Of a DNA stretch of 64,000 nucleotides, positions 35,010 through 44,062 are shown one piece after another. The notes beneath the pieces were generated by a model. The model saw nothing but the letters and a program-made list of their open reading frames with translations, made no database searches and was not told where the DNA came from. Source of the DNA: Polaromonas sp. (GTDB lineage Bacteria > Pseudomonadota > Gammaproteobacteria > Burkholderiales > Burkholderiaceae_C); the NCBI RefSeq assembly GCF_029945925.1, contig NZ_JAQSDN010000040.1:1-64000 (forward strand), read 5' to 3'. How positions within the stretch are numbered: the first letter of the stretch is position 1; each line of letters begins with the position of its first letter. Both the position numbers and the translations under genes were made by a program.

Positions 35010-36203
35010 TCAAACCAGTGGCACAGCCAGGGGGTCGTACGTGTACAACCACTCCGACCGCGCGCGCGTGAGGTTTTTTTCCTGGAAAGTCCTGCGCATC
35101 TCGTCCTCGTCCTCGATGCGGTACAGGCCGCGGCTCGCGGTGGACTCGTTGACGATGCGCGCCGTGCGCTCCAGCCGGTTGCGCTGGTAACGCTGCAGGG
35201 CTTCGTGTACGGCGTCAGTCTCCAGACAGCGCGCCAGCACGGCCGCATCCTCAATGGCCATCACCGCACCCGAAGCCATGTAAGGCAGCGTGGGGTGGGC
35301 CGAGTCACCGAGCAGCGTGACCCTGGGGGTACTCCAGTTGTCCACTGGCGGCCGGTTGTTGAGCGCGTAGCGGTAGCAGCTGTCCCTGTCGATGGCATCG
35401 ATCACGGTCTGGATGTCGGCATGCCAGCCCTGGTAGTCCTGCTTGAGTTCTTCCCAAGGCCGCTTTTGCGTCCACGACTCCGTTTCCGGCTGGCCATGCT
35501 CGACCAGCCCGACGAAATTCATCAGCTCGCCGGCCCGCAGGTAATACATGACCGCATGTTTCTTCGGTCCGCACCAGACGGTGGAGACCCGCTCCATGAT
35601 GCCAGCCGGCAAACGCGCCACCGGGATCACCGCGCGCCAGGCCACGTCGCCGGTGTAGCTGACCGGTGCTTCTCCGAGCAGCTGTGCGCGTATCGCGGAC
35701 TTGATGCCATCGGCGCCAATCAGCACATCGCCCTGAACCCGCGAGCCATCTGCCAGCTTCAGTGTCACGCCGCTGGCCGACTCCTCGAAACCTTCGGCAC
35801 GGGCGTTAAGGGTGATGCAGTCGGGGTCGAGCGCATGCACCTTGCGCGCCAGCAGGTCGTGGAGGTCAGCGCGGTGCAGATGGTAATAAGGCGCGCCATT
35901 GGCCTGCTCGTGCTGCTCGCCGAGCGGAATCCGGTGCATCAGCTCGGCCGTGTCAAAGCGCCTGAACTCAAAGGCTTTCGGGCGCACCGCCACTTTCTCG
36001 AGCTCGTCACGGAGCCCGAGGGCGTACAACACCTTCACCGCGTTGGCGCTGGTCTGGATACCTGCCCCCACTTCGCCCAGGGCCGACGCCTGCTCGTGGA
36101 CACGCACCCTGTAGCCCTTGCCGAGCAGACAGGCCGCAGCGGTCAGGCCACCAATACCGGCCCCTACAATGATCACACGCAATTCATTGTTCATGCGTGT
36201 CAT
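35010..36203 (-). CDS. Single-component FAD-dependent aromatic monooxygenase (salicylate/3-hydroxybenzoate hydroxylase type)
   Basis: 397 residues, class A flavin monooxygenase. FAD site VGAGIGGLTAAACLL at residues 12-26, DG motif VLIGADGIKSAIR, and LLGDSAHPTLPYMASGAVMAIEDAAVLA in the C-terminal half. Close relatives hydroxylate salicylate (with decarboxylation) or 3-hydroxybenzoate. In a cluster with hydroxyquinol-type dioxygenases, oxidative decarboxylation of a dihydroxybenzoate to hydroxyquinol is an attractive but unproven role. Its ATG overlaps the stop of the upstream Bug gene by 4 nt. Confidence 0.92.
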   Translation of the reverse strand: MTRMNNELRVIIVGAGIGGLTAAACLLGKGYRVRVHEQASALGEVGAGIQTSANAVKVLYALGLRDELEKVAVRPKAFEFRRFDTAELMHRIPLGEQHEQANGAPYYHLHRADLHDLLARKVHALDPDCITLNARAEGFEESASGVTLKLADGSRVQGDVLIGADGIKSAIRAQLLGEAPVSYTGDVAWRAVIPVARLPAGIMERVSTVWCGPKKHAVMYYLRAGELMNFVGLVEHGQPETESWTQKRPWEELKQDYQGWHADIQTVIDAIDRDSCYRYALNNRPPVDNWSTPRVTLLGDSAHPTLPYMASGAVMAIEDAAVLARCLETDAVHEALQRYQRNRLERTARIVNESTASRGLYRIEDEDEMRRTFQEKNLTRARSEWLYTYDPLAVPLV

Positions 36204-37258
36204 TCTGCGGAAATTTTCTGCGACTTGATCAGGTTGGCCCAGCGCCTGGCGTCGGTCTCGAGCAGGCGCCTGAATTCGGCCGGCGTAGCCGTGCTGGGGT
36301 CCATCCCCTGCGTCTGGAAGGCCTTGGCGACTTCGTCCGTACGCAGGATGTCGTTGATCTCGCGGTTGAGCAAAGCCACCAGTTCAGGTGAGGCGCCCTG
36401 CGGCGCAAAAATGCCAAACCACATGCCGACATTGATCTGGCCGACTTTCGCTTCAGCCAGCGTCGGCACGTCAGGCAGCAGCGGATGCCGCTTCTCGCTG
36501 CCGATGCCCAGCACGACCAAACGGCCTGAGCGCACATGCGCAAGGGCCACATGAATGGGCAGGAACATGGTGTCGATCTGCCCGCCGAGCAGGTCGGTCA
36601 GCGCTGGGCCAGTGCCGCGGTAGGGGATGTGGGTGACAAACACGCCCGCCGTGTTCTTCAGCAGTTCCATCGCTAGGTGATGCGGCGTGCCAGCCCCCGG
36701 CGACCCATAGTTGATGCGGCCGGGCGCCTGGCGTGCGGCCGTGAGCAGGTCCGCCGCGCTTTTGAAGCCGGTTTTGGGATGGGCCACCAGCAGCAGCTGG
36801 CCCCAGCTCGTCAGCGCCACTGGCGTCAGGTCTTTGAGCGGATCAAAGGCGAGTTGCGGGTACAGGCTGGCATTCATTACCAATGTGTTGACCGTCACCA
36901 GCAGTGTGGAGCCGTTGGGTGCCGCCCGCACCACCGCTTCGGTGCCGATGTTGCCAGACGCGCCGGGCCGGTTGTCCACCACCACTGGCCGCCCAAGGCG
37001 TTCGGACAGCCTCGGCCCCACGGCTCGGGCCACGATGTCGATGCCGGTGCCCGGGGTGAAAGGCACGATCAGCCGGATGGGCGCTTGTGGCAAGCCCGCT
37101 GTCTGGGCCTGTACCCCCATGCCCGCGGTGGCCAGCAGCAACAAGGCCATCGTGAGCAAGCGCTGGCGCATGGCGGGTACACCGGCCTGGCGGGCCATCG
37201 CTGTGGCGGGGAAAATCTGCTGGGTCAAAACTGTCTCCTTCATGAAAGGCTCCTGCAC
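36200..37258 (-). CDS. Bug/TctC family solute-binding protein
   Basis: 352 residues. The mature part begins with the Bug block QAPIRLIVPFTPGTGIDIVAR and has VVDNRPGASGNIG. The N-terminus is long: an internal ATG at residue 30 (MRQRLLTMALLLLATAGMG) would give a standard signal peptide and is a plausible alternative start. Third of four orphan Bug genes in the island, coupled to the monooxygenase. Confidence 0.93.
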   Translation of the reverse strand: MQEPFMKETVLTQQIFPATAMARQAGVPAMRQRLLTMALLLLATAGMGVQAQTAGLPQAPIRLIVPFTPGTGIDIVARAVGPRLSERLGRPVVVDNRPGASGNIGTEAVVRAAPNGSTLLVTVNTLVMNASLYPQLAFDPLKDLTPVALTSWGQLLLVAHPKTGFKSAADLLTAARQAPGRINYGSPGAGTPHHLAMELLKNTAGVFVTHIPYRGTGPALTDLLGGQIDTMFLPIHVALAHVRSGRLVVLGIGSEKRHPLLPDVPTLAEAKVGQINVGMWFGIFAPQGASPELVALLNREINDILRTDEVAKAFQTQGMDPSTATPAEFRRLLETDARRWANLIKSQKISAE

Positions 37259-37324
37259 AATGCGTCCGCCCGATACGTCCGATTTCTGCGCCGGATCGCA
37301 TCCCCCTTTGCCGGGTGTCGTGTA

Positions 37325-37942
37325 CTAGCGTTCGAGCACGCCGCCGGCCAGCCAGCGCGCGCCGCGCCGGTACAGCTCGTCGACCACCGGCCCCTTGAGC
37401 ATGGGCATGTCCATCTTCACGGTGTAGCCAATCCGCGTCTGGATATAGGCCAGGTGGCGGTAGCCCTCGGGGAAGGTGGCCAGGGCCTGCGCATCGAGCT
37501 TGAGCTGGGCGGTCGAGTCCAGCGGGTCGATGCGGTCTTTTTCGTAGATGGGCTGACGGTGCAGCAGCTTCCATTGGCCTTCATGCTTTTGCACGAAGTC
37601 ATAGAAACGGCCGGTGCAAACCACGTCGCACAGCACCGGTCCGTCCGCGCCCTCGACCATGCCGCGCTGCGAAATGGTCATCTTGGTCTGCGCAATCGCG
37701 CGCTCGCCCGCGACCTCGACGGCCGAACCGCCGAGAAAATGCAGGATGCTGACGCCCTTGGCCCAGCCCTCCTGCGTAACGCGAATGAAGTCGGCGAACG
37801 GTCCCTGGAACCAGGTCGCCATCATCACGCCTTCGGGGTGCCAGACGGTGGCAAAGCGCTCCCAGTCGCCGGCATCGCGCCAGACGGCCCAGCGCTCGAC
37901 CATCTGGCGTATCAAAAGTTCGTTGTTCAGCTTGTCGTTCAT
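37325..37942 (-). CDS. NTF2-like (SnoaL-type) protein
   Basis: 205 residues. The first 140 match the SnoaL-like/NTF2 cone fold: VERWAVWRDAGDWERFATVWHPEGVM, then FLGGSAVEV and CTGRFYDFVQKHEGQWKLLHR. Such proteins act as small isomerases, dehydratases or hydroxylase partners; the activity here is not known. Overlaps the Dabb gene by 4 nt in operon B. Confidence 0.82.
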   Translation of the reverse strand: MNDKLNNELLIRQMVERWAVWRDAGDWERFATVWHPEGVMMATWFQGPFADFIRVTQEGWAKGVSILHFLGGSAVEVAGERAIAQTKMTISQRGMVEGADGPVLCDVVCTGRFYDFVQKHEGQWKLLHRQPIYEKDRIDPLDSTAQLKLDAQALATFPEGYRHLAYIQTRIGYTVKMDMPMLKGPVVDELYRRGARWLAGGVLER

Positions 37943-38289
37943 TGGCTTGTTTCCTTTACTTGATGAGGGCTGACCCGCCGGCTTTCCGTCGGGTCTTCGT
38001 AATCCACCTGGTGCCGCGCGATGCGCAGATCGGCGAGTTCGCCCTTCACGCGCAGATGTTCGGGGTGGCTGGCATAGGCGTCGAGCGCCGCCTGCGTCTC
38101 GAACTCGGAATACAGCACCACGTCGCAGGCATAGTCGATGCGGCTGGCATCGACACCGATTTCCAGATGCGTGAGGCCGGGAATTTTCCCGCGCAGGCTT
38201 TCAAAACTGCGCTGCAGCCTGGCGATGCCCGTCGCCTTGGCTTCGGGCGTGTCGCCGCGGATGTTCCACATGACGATGTGTTTGATCAT
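37939..38289 (-). CDS. Dabb (stress-responsive A/B barrel) domain protein
   Basis: 116 residues. N-terminal MIKHIVMWNIRGDTPEAKA and HLEIGVDASRIDYACDVVLYSEF are the Dabb pattern of dimeric ferredoxin-like barrels, often found among aromatic degradation genes. ATG 38289 overlaps the YciI-like stop (TCAT on the plus strand). Function unknown; a small catalytic or binding role in intermediate handling is inferred. Confidence 0.88.
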   Translation of the reverse strand: MIKHIVMWNIRGDTPEAKATGIARLQRSFESLRGKIPGLTHLEIGVDASRIDYACDVVLYSEFETQAALDAYASHPEHLRVKGELADLRIARHQVDYEDPTESRRVSPHQVKETSQ

Positions 38290-38585
38290 GCGGGGAAGCC
38301 GGCTTTCTGCGGCCACAGGTTCACGAAGGCATGGACGCTGGTGCTCGCATACAGGCCCGCGCGGGTAAAGGGTTCATCGGCGAGCCAGGCGTGCGCCGCA
38401 TCGCGCGATTCGAACTCGATCGCCAGCAGGCTGCCAAGCATGGTCCGGCCGTCGTCGGTGACCAGCGGCCCGGCAAAGGCGATACGGTCCGCCATGGCGG
38501 CCAGGCAGGCCTTGTGTTCGGGCCGGACACGCTGGCGCAGTTCGCCGCTGTCGGGCTTGTCGATCAGGGAAAAGATGTAGATCAC
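38286..38585 (-). CDS. YciI-like protein
   Basis: 99 residues. Ferredoxin-like fold with the YciI pattern: IYIFSLIDKPDSGELRQRVRPEH, FAGPLVTDDGRTMLGSLLAIEF and DEPFTRAGLYASTSVHAF. YciI proteins include muconolactone isomerase-like lyases. A GTG start at 38585 is chosen since the frame upstream runs through the dioxygenase end, and the gene begins 1 bp from that stop. Confidence 0.86.
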   Translation of the reverse strand: MIYIFSLIDKPDSGELRQRVRPEHKACLAAMADRIAFAGPLVTDDGRTMLGSLLAIEFESRDAAHAWLADEPFTRAGLYASTSVHAFVNLWPQKAGFPA

Positions 38586-38586
38586 G

Positions 38587-39417
38587 TCATGAGGCCGGGT
38601 TGAGGACAAAATCAAAATCAAGGCGGTACACGCCGTCGGGCTGCCTGACCCAGTCAGCCACCAGCGACTGGCGCACACCGAACACCGCATCAGAGTCGAG
38701 GTAAGGGTCCCCGTTGCGAAACACATGGGTCACCAGCGTTTCATAACCCGGGGCCTTGATCATGAAGTGCAGGTGAGCCGGCCGCCAGGGGTGACACTTT
38801 GTCGCCCGCAGCATGTCGCCCACCGGGCCGTCTACGGGAATCGGGTAAGGCTCGGCCACGATGGTCCTGAAGTTGAAGCTGCCGTCGGCATCGGCCCTGA
38901 GCACGCCGCGCGCCTGGAACTTGTCCAGGTCGGCGTACTGCACGTCGTAGTTGCCTTCGGCATCGGCCTGCCAGACCTCGATTTCGGCGCCGGCCACCGC
39001 CTCGCCGGCCAGGCCCAGCACCCTGCCGCTTACCACGCAGGCCTCGCCCACCGCGCCGTTGGCCACATCGGCGCCATTGTCGAAATGCGGTGCCCCCTCG
39101 ACGTGAAAGGGCCCGAACACCGTGGCCTCGGTGCAGCCGGGCGGCTTGTCGTTGTTCATGGCCACGGTCAGCATGGACAGGCCCAGCGTGTCGCTGAGCA
39201 GGATGAACTCCTGGCGCCTGTCGTCACATTTCTGGCCGGTGGCGGTGAGGAAGTGGATGCCTGCGAGCCACTCGGCTTCGGTCAGCTTCACCTCGCGCGC
39301 AAAGGCGTGCAGGTGCTGCACCAGACTGGTCATGAGCTCCTTCAGGCGCGCATCGGGCGTGCCCGCAAAACGGGCAAGCACCGCCTGGGTGATAGTGTCC
39401 TGGTTCAGGTTGCGCAT
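38587..39417 (-). CDS. Hydroxyquinol 1,2-dioxygenase-like intradiol dioxygenase
   Basis: 276 residues. Iron ligands seen as Tyr in EGNYDVQ, Tyr in AEPYPIPVDGP and His pair in RPAHLHF; N-terminal helical domain with HFLTATGQKCDDRRQEF. The two intradiol enzymes of the window share these blocks closely. Cleavage of hydroxyquinol gives maleylacetate, for which a reductase is encoded at 50200. First gene of operon B; a LysR gene diverges from it across 205 bp. Confidence 0.93.
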   Translation of the reverse strand: MRNLNQDTITQAVLARFAGTPDARLKELMTSLVQHLHAFAREVKLTEAEWLAGIHFLTATGQKCDDRRQEFILLSDTLGLSMLTVAMNNDKPPGCTEATVFGPFHVEGAPHFDNGADVANGAVGEACVVSGRVLGLAGEAVAGAEIEVWQADAEGNYDVQYADLDKFQARGVLRADADGSFNFRTIVAEPYPIPVDGPVGDMLRATKCHPWRPAHLHFMIKAPGYETLVTHVFRNGDPYLDSDAVFGVRQSLVADWVRQPDGVYRLDFDFVLNPAS

Positions 39418-39622
39418 GGCCGGAATTTCCGAAAAACGGGAGCGTGGACGTGCATACTTTCCTTCGTGGACTCTCTGGCGCTAACTGTAGGCTTGGGCGT
39501 CCCGGAACAAAAGCGGGCTGGTGCAAATGACTTTTCCGCGCGGTGGAAAAAAGGCGGCTGCCGCTGGGCCACAATGCAGGCGGCCCCGGAAAAGCCAAGA
39601 CGGCAACTGCAGGAGACATGGC

Positions 39623-40552
39623 TTGGATCGCTGGACTGAAATCGAATTGTTTGTGCAGGTGGCCGAAACCGGCAGCCTGAGCCGCGCCGCCGAAGCGCTG
39701 GACCTGTCCAATGCCGCCGCGAGCCGGCACCTGTCCGCACTGGAAGAGCGCCTGGGCGCCCGGCTGGTGGAGCGCAACACGCGCCGGCTCTACCTCACCG
39801 ACACCGGCCAGGAATTTTTCAGCCGCGCCAAAACCATCCTGTCGGACCTCAAGGATGCCGAGTCCGCGGTCAACGCCACGGCGCTCAACCCGACCGGCAT
39901 GCTGCGTATCACGGCCTCGCTGTCGTTTTCGCTGCACCACGTGGCGCCGCTGCTGCGTGAATACACGCAGCGCTACCCCAACGTGACCGTGCACGTCGAG
40001 GCCGCCAACCGCTACCTGGACATCATCGACAACAACATCGACGTGGCCATCCGCACGCGCGAGATCGAGCCCGACTCCAACATCACGATCCGGCGCCTGG
40101 CCGAGACGCGCCGCATTCTGGCGGCGTCGCCGCGTTATTTTGCGCAGCACGGTTTTCCGAAAACCCTGGAAGACCTGCACAAACACAAGCTGCTGATCTA
40201 CACCTACGCCAACAACCCGAACGAGCTGCGCTTCACCCGCGACGGTGCATCCACCACCGTCACGGTCAAGGGCCTGCTGGAGTCGAACGACGGCCAGATC
40301 CTGCGCACCGCGGCCCTCGACGGGCTGGGCATCCTGGTGCAACCCAGCTACATCGTCTACAACGACATCGTGGCCGGCCGCCTGGTGCCGGTGCTCGACG
40401 AATGGGACCTGCCGCGCCTGACCATCAACCTGGCCTACCCCAGCCGCAAACACCTGTCGGCCAAGGTGCGCACCTTCATCGACTTCGTTGCCGAACACTT
40501 CGCCAAGCAGGACTACGAGCGCAAGTGGACCGGACGTTTTGGCGTGTACTGA
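39623..40552 (+). CDS. LysR family transcriptional regulator of operon B
   Basis: 309 residues. Helix-turn-helix in LFVQVAETGSLSRAAEALDLSNAAASRHL and an effector domain with LRITASLSFSLHHVAPLL. Start placed at TTG 39623 because AGGAGA lies 6 nt upstream; the earlier ATG at 39521 would add a basic, non-homologous leader. Divergent from the dioxygenase operon and followed 3 bp later by a monooxygenase gene. A nearly identical 156-bp copy of its 3' end is found at 42681. Confidence 0.92.
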   Translation: MDRWTEIELFVQVAETGSLSRAAEALDLSNAAASRHLSALEERLGARLVERNTRRLYLTDTGQEFFSRAKTILSDLKDAESAVNATALNPTGMLRITASLSFSLHHVAPLLREYTQRYPNVTVHVEAANRYLDIIDNNIDVAIRTREIEPDSNITIRRLAETRRILAASPRYFAQHGFPKTLEDLHKHKLLIYTYANNPNELRFTRDGASTTVTVKGLLESNDGQILRTAALDGLGILVQPSYIVYNDIVAGRLVPVLDEWDLPRLTINLAYPSRKHLSAKVRTFIDFVAEHFAKQDYERKWTGRFGVY

Positions 40553-40555
40553 TCC

Positions 40556-42226
40556 ATGAGCAAACTGATTCAAACCGATGTCTTGATCGCCGGCGGCGGC
40601 CCCTGCGGCCTGATGCTGGCCAACGAGCTCGGTCGCCGCGGCATACGCTGCCTGCTGGTGGACCCGAAACCCGGCACCGCCTTCAACCCGCAGGCCAATG
40701 CCACGCAGGCACGCACCATGGAGCATTTCCGCCGCCTCGGGTTTGCCGGCGAGATCCGTGCCCAGGGCCTGCCTGACGACCACCCGACCGACATTGCCTA
40801 CTTCACGCGTTACACCGGCCATGAGCTGGCCCGCCTGCGCCTGCCCACCGCCGCGCAGGCGGTGACCAACATCAAGGCCATGAGCGGCTCCTGGAGCGCG
40901 GCCGAGTTGCCGCACCGCGTGTCGCAGAAATTTGTCGAAGCCACCTTGCGCCGCCACGCCGAGGCCCTGCCCGGCATCGATGTGCGTTACGGCTGGGGCC
41001 TTGAAAGTTTCGAGGACCGCGGCAGCCATGTACAGGCACAGGTGCGCGCCACCGCCGGCGGGCAAGCCCTGGACGTGCAGGCCGCATACCTGGTCGGCGC
41101 CGACGGCCCGCGCAGCCTGGTGCGCAGCACGCTGGGCATCGCCTGGGACGGCGCCAGCGGTGTCAGGCGCGAGTTCATGGGCGGCAAGATGTTTGCGGTG
41201 TACCTGCGCGCCCCTGATTTCTACACCGTCTTCCCGCACGCCCGCGCCTGGATGTATGTGTCGGTCAATCCCCAGCGGCGCGCCTTCATGGCCTCGGTGG
41301 ACGGCCAGTCGGAGTTTGCCTTTCACGCCGCCGTGCATGAAGGCGAAGATGCCGACAGCTGGACCGCCGCCGACGCGCAGCGGATTGTTGATGAAGCCAT
41401 GGGCGTGCATCTGGCCATCGAGGTGTTGTCGGTCGGCACCTGGACCGCCGGCCATTCGCTGGTCGCGCAGAGCTTCCAGCGCGGGCGCGTGTTCATTGGC
41501 GGCGACGCGGCCCACCTGTTCACGCCGACCGGTGGCCTCGGCTACAACACCGCGGTGGAAGACGCCGTCAACCTGGGCTGGAAGCTGGCCGCCGTGGTGC
41601 GCGGCCAGACGCCGCCGCAGTTGCTGGACAGTTACGGGCCGGAGCGCCAACCGCTGGCCGAACGCAACACCGCCTATGCCCGGCGGTTTGCCGATTCGGT
41701 CGGCAGCTTCCGCGCCACCGCCCTGCTGGAGCAGGAAGATGCCGCGGGCCAGGCCGAGCGCGAACGCGCCGCCAGTTACCTGAACCAGCACGTGCGCCTG
41801 GAGTTCAACATTCCCGGCGTGACCTTTGGCGGGCGTTACGACGGCTCGCCGCTTATCGTGAAGGACGGCAGCACACCGCCGCCGGACGACGCCGGCCACT
41901 ACCAGCCGAGCGCCAGCCCCGGTGGCCGCGCGCCGCATGCGTGGCTGGAGGACGGCTCCTCGCTGTACGACAGTTTCAACTTCGAATGGACGCTGCTGGC
42001 CCTGGGGCCGGATGCGCCCGACACCCGCGGTTTTGTGGACGCGGCGGCGGCGCTGGGCATGGATGTGAAGGTGGTGCTGCAACCGTCAGACGCGCTGCTG
42101 GCGCTGTACGAAGCGCCGCTGGCCCTGATCCGCCCCGACCAGATCGTGGCCTGGCGCGGCAGCCATGGCCGGCGGGCCCTGCAGGTGCTGAAACAAGCGA
42201 TCGGGCATGCCGCCGGCACCTCCTGA
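40556..42226 (+). CDS. FAD-dependent aromatic monooxygenase (PheA/TfdB/MhpA type)
   Basis: 556 residues. FAD-binding GGGPCGLMLANELGRRG at residues 13-29, YLVGADGPRSLVR in the middle and FIGGDAAHLFTPTGGLGYNT for flavin and substrate. The C-terminal 150 residues correspond to the thioredoxin-like domain of phenol-hydroxylase-type enzymes. Such proteins add a hydroxyl ortho to an existing one on phenols or resorcinols, which could supply hydroxyquinol to the neighbouring dioxygenase. Starts 3 bp after the LysR stop. Confidence 0.93.
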   Translation: MSKLIQTDVLIAGGGPCGLMLANELGRRGIRCLLVDPKPGTAFNPQANATQARTMEHFRRLGFAGEIRAQGLPDDHPTDIAYFTRYTGHELARLRLPTAAQAVTNIKAMSGSWSAAELPHRVSQKFVEATLRRHAEALPGIDVRYGWGLESFEDRGSHVQAQVRATAGGQALDVQAAYLVGADGPRSLVRSTLGIAWDGASGVRREFMGGKMFAVYLRAPDFYTVFPHARAWMYVSVNPQRRAFMASVDGQSEFAFHAAVHEGEDADSWTAADAQRIVDEAMGVHLAIEVLSVGTWTAGHSLVAQSFQRGRVFIGGDAAHLFTPTGGLGYNTAVEDAVNLGWKLAAVVRGQTPPQLLDSYGPERQPLAERNTAYARRFADSVGSFRATALLEQEDAAGQAERERAASYLNQHVRLEFNIPGVTFGGRYDGSPLIVKDGSTPPPDDAGHYQPSASPGGRAPHAWLEDGSSLYDSFNFEWTLLALGPDAPDTRGFVDAAAALGMDVKVVLQPSDALLALYEAPLALIRPDQIVAWRGSHGRRALQVLKQAIGHAAGTS

Positions 42227-42229
42227 CAG

Positions 42230-42291
42230 CACAGATTACTCCTGATTTGATAGCTGCTTGCGCCCGCCCCATATGGGCTGGTGCCCGATTT
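42230..42291. repeat. Short GCTAT/ATAGC-type dispersed repeat (family B), intergenic copy
   Basis: TTTGATAGCTGCTTGCGCCCG followed by CCCCATATGGGCTGGTGCCCG. The ATAGCTG core plus CGCCCGCCCCAT block recurs at 50634-50678 inside the maleylacetate reductase gene; ATAGCTG-type cores recur at 2343, 4314, 14783 and 53190. Confidence 0.8.
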
Positions 42292-42318
42292 GACTGATGC
42301 GCTGGCGGGGCTGCCGCT

Positions 42319-42680
42319 TTACCGGCCTATCGTCGCCAGGTAGGCCTGGCGCGTCTCCGGGTCCACGGACGCCAGCAACTGCGGGTAAGGCGTCTGGTGC
42401 CGGGCCAGCATGCGGGCCGAGGCGATAGCCTTGGAGCGGCGGTACCAGTGGCAGGTGTGCTGCATCAGCAACAGTTCGGCCGACAGGGTGTAGGCCTTGT
42501 CACGCGGTGCGCGGCCCTGTGCATTTTTTGCCGCGCGCTCCATCCCCTCTGCATGAACGACCAGGGCGCGCCGCATGTCGAAAGTGTTGTCGGGGAAAAA
42601 TCGGTCGGTCTCAGGCAGAAATGCTGGCAGCTTGCTGACGCGGGCATCGGCCACATCCACGGCTGAAAAGTCCGCGGCGA
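42319..42680 (-). pseudogene. Hypothetical protein, probably 5'-truncated
   Basis: A 113-residue frame (GTG at 42660) whose reading continues upstream to about 42680 without a start, up to the junction with the duplicated LysR fragment. It contains ETDRFFPDNTFDMRRALVVH and LLMQHTCHWYRRSKAIASA, with charged and hydrophobic residues arranged like real protein. No family recognised. The open frame stopping at the rearrangement junction suggests the 5' part was lost when the segment was joined to the LysR remnant. Confidence 0.4.
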
Positions 42681-42836
42681 GACGAGTGGAACCTGCCGCG
42701 CCTGACCATCAACCTGGCCTACCCCAGCCGCAAACACCTGTCGGCCAAGGTGCGCACCTTCATCGACTTCGTCGCCGAACACTTCGCCAAGCAGGACTAC
42801 GAGCGCAAGTGGACCGGGCGATTTGGGGTGTATTGA
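42681..42836 (+). pseudogene. 3' remnant of a second LysR gene
   Basis: 156 bp align without gaps to the last 156 bp of the LysR gene at 39623 (40397-40552), ending at the same stop codon. I count seven mismatches, six of them synonymous. The bias for synonymous change suggests the fragment derives from a related working gene, not from decay of a local copy. No start or DNA-binding region is present. Confidence 0.9.
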
Positions 42837-42962
42837 GGGTTGAGGGCATGAGCTGAAATTTGCCGGCGGCGCAACCCACCGGTATCCGCGCCGCCCTCAA
42901 CCGCCAAAAGCTTTTGGCAGGTTCTGGTTCCGCCGAACCGCCGATGCCTGCTGTCGGGAACC

Positions 42963-44012
42963 TTACGGAATAAAGCGCTGGCGGCGGAAGCTGTCGAAAA
43001 TCCGGATGAACATGTCTTCCGAATCGACGAACTCCTGAAACCCGTGCTTTCGCGCCTTGGTGTTGTCAAGCATGATGTCCCAGGTCGGGGCAAAGGCATA
43101 GTTGGCGAACGCCCAGCTGGCCGCCTCGGAAAAAGGTGTCGGCAAGAGATTGTGTTCACGCACGATCTCGTTCCACAGGTCTTCCTTGTCGGCCATCATG
43201 GTTTCAAGATCGATCTGCTGCACGCCACCAGCCTTCAATCCAAAATAATCTGCAATCCGCGGCCACAGGTACTGCCAACGGAAGTGGTCGCCATTGACCA
43301 TGTTGAACGCCTCGTTGGCCGCGCCAGGCGTGGTGGCGGCCCACAACATGCCTTTGTTGAGCAGTTCTACATCGCTGGCGCAATGCACGGCCCGGTATGC
43401 AGCTTCCGGCCCGGGAAAACGCAGCGGCAACCCCAGCTTCTTGCAGAGCGTGGCATAAACCGCAATCGGTTTTGGCAGGTTGATGTCGGTGCGGGCATAA
43501 CCACAGACGATGTGCGGGCGCATCAGGGAGAAGGTCCAGCGCTTGCCGTGCGCAAGCTCTTTCAGGAAGTCTTCCTGCGTGTAATAAAAGTTGGGCGGGA
43601 AGTGGCGTGCATCACTTTCCTTCGCCGGCGTTTTGAAAGGCCCCAGGTGGCGACCGTAGTACTTCGAGCCTTGCAGCAGGCACACATGCTCGAGCCGGCC
43701 CGCCGCTGCTTCAATGGCAGTCATGGCATTGCGAAACAGGTCGGTGTCCCTGGCCACTTTGTCCACCCAGCGGGTCCCCGTCGCGTGGCCGGTCCAGAAA
43801 ATATGGCTTGTGTCCGTCAGCTGGCTGAGTTGGGCCTCGCAATCCGCCGGGTCGCTCATGTCACACGCCACATGGCGCGCCCGGGTCTCAAACTGAGGTG
43901 GTCGGCGCGACACAATGGTCACATCCCACCCGCCTTGCTGATCCAGCAATTGCGCCATGTTGGCGCCGACCATGCCAGTGCCGCCGAGGATGACGGCAAT
44001 TTTCTCTGTCAT
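42963..44012 (-). CDS. PRISE-type NAD(P)-dependent reductase (SDR family)
   Basis: 349 residues. Nucleotide site AVILGGTGMVGANMAQLL at the N-terminus, active-site-like GSKYYG (with the Tyr of PRISE enzymes), and NFYYTQEDFL. PRISE proteins are progesterone 5-beta-reductase/iridoid synthase-like enzymes that reduce activated enones. The natural substrate here is unknown; reduction of an enone intermediate of ring catabolism is possible. Start chosen at ATG 44012, preceded by AAGGAGA. Last gene of operon C. Confidence 0.88.
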   Translation of the reverse strand: MTEKIAVILGGTGMVGANMAQLLDQQGGWDVTIVSRRPPQFETRARHVACDMSDPADCEAQLSQLTDTSHIFWTGHATGTRWVDKVARDTDLFRNAMTAIEAAAGRLEHVCLLQGSKYYGRHLGPFKTPAKESDARHFPPNFYYTQEDFLKELAHGKRWTFSLMRPHIVCGYARTDINLPKPIAVYATLCKKLGLPLRFPGPEAAYRAVHCASDVELLNKGMLWAATTPGAANEAFNMVNGDHFRWQYLWPRIADYFGLKAGGVQQIDLETMMADKEDLWNEIVREHNLLPTPFSEAASWAFANYAFAPTWDIMLDNTKARKHGFQEFVDSEDMFIRIFDSFRRQRFIP

Positions 44013-44062
44013 GAAATTCTCCTTGCGATTTAACGGTGGACGACGCCCAGCGCTTAGCGGCT

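Noticed and set aside
39224-42082. 952-codon open frame on the minus strand opposite the LysR and monooxygenase genes
   Set aside because: It is the antisense of two well-supported genes; long antisense frames are expected in GC-rich coding DNA, and its translation is low-complexity His/Arg/Gly-rich.
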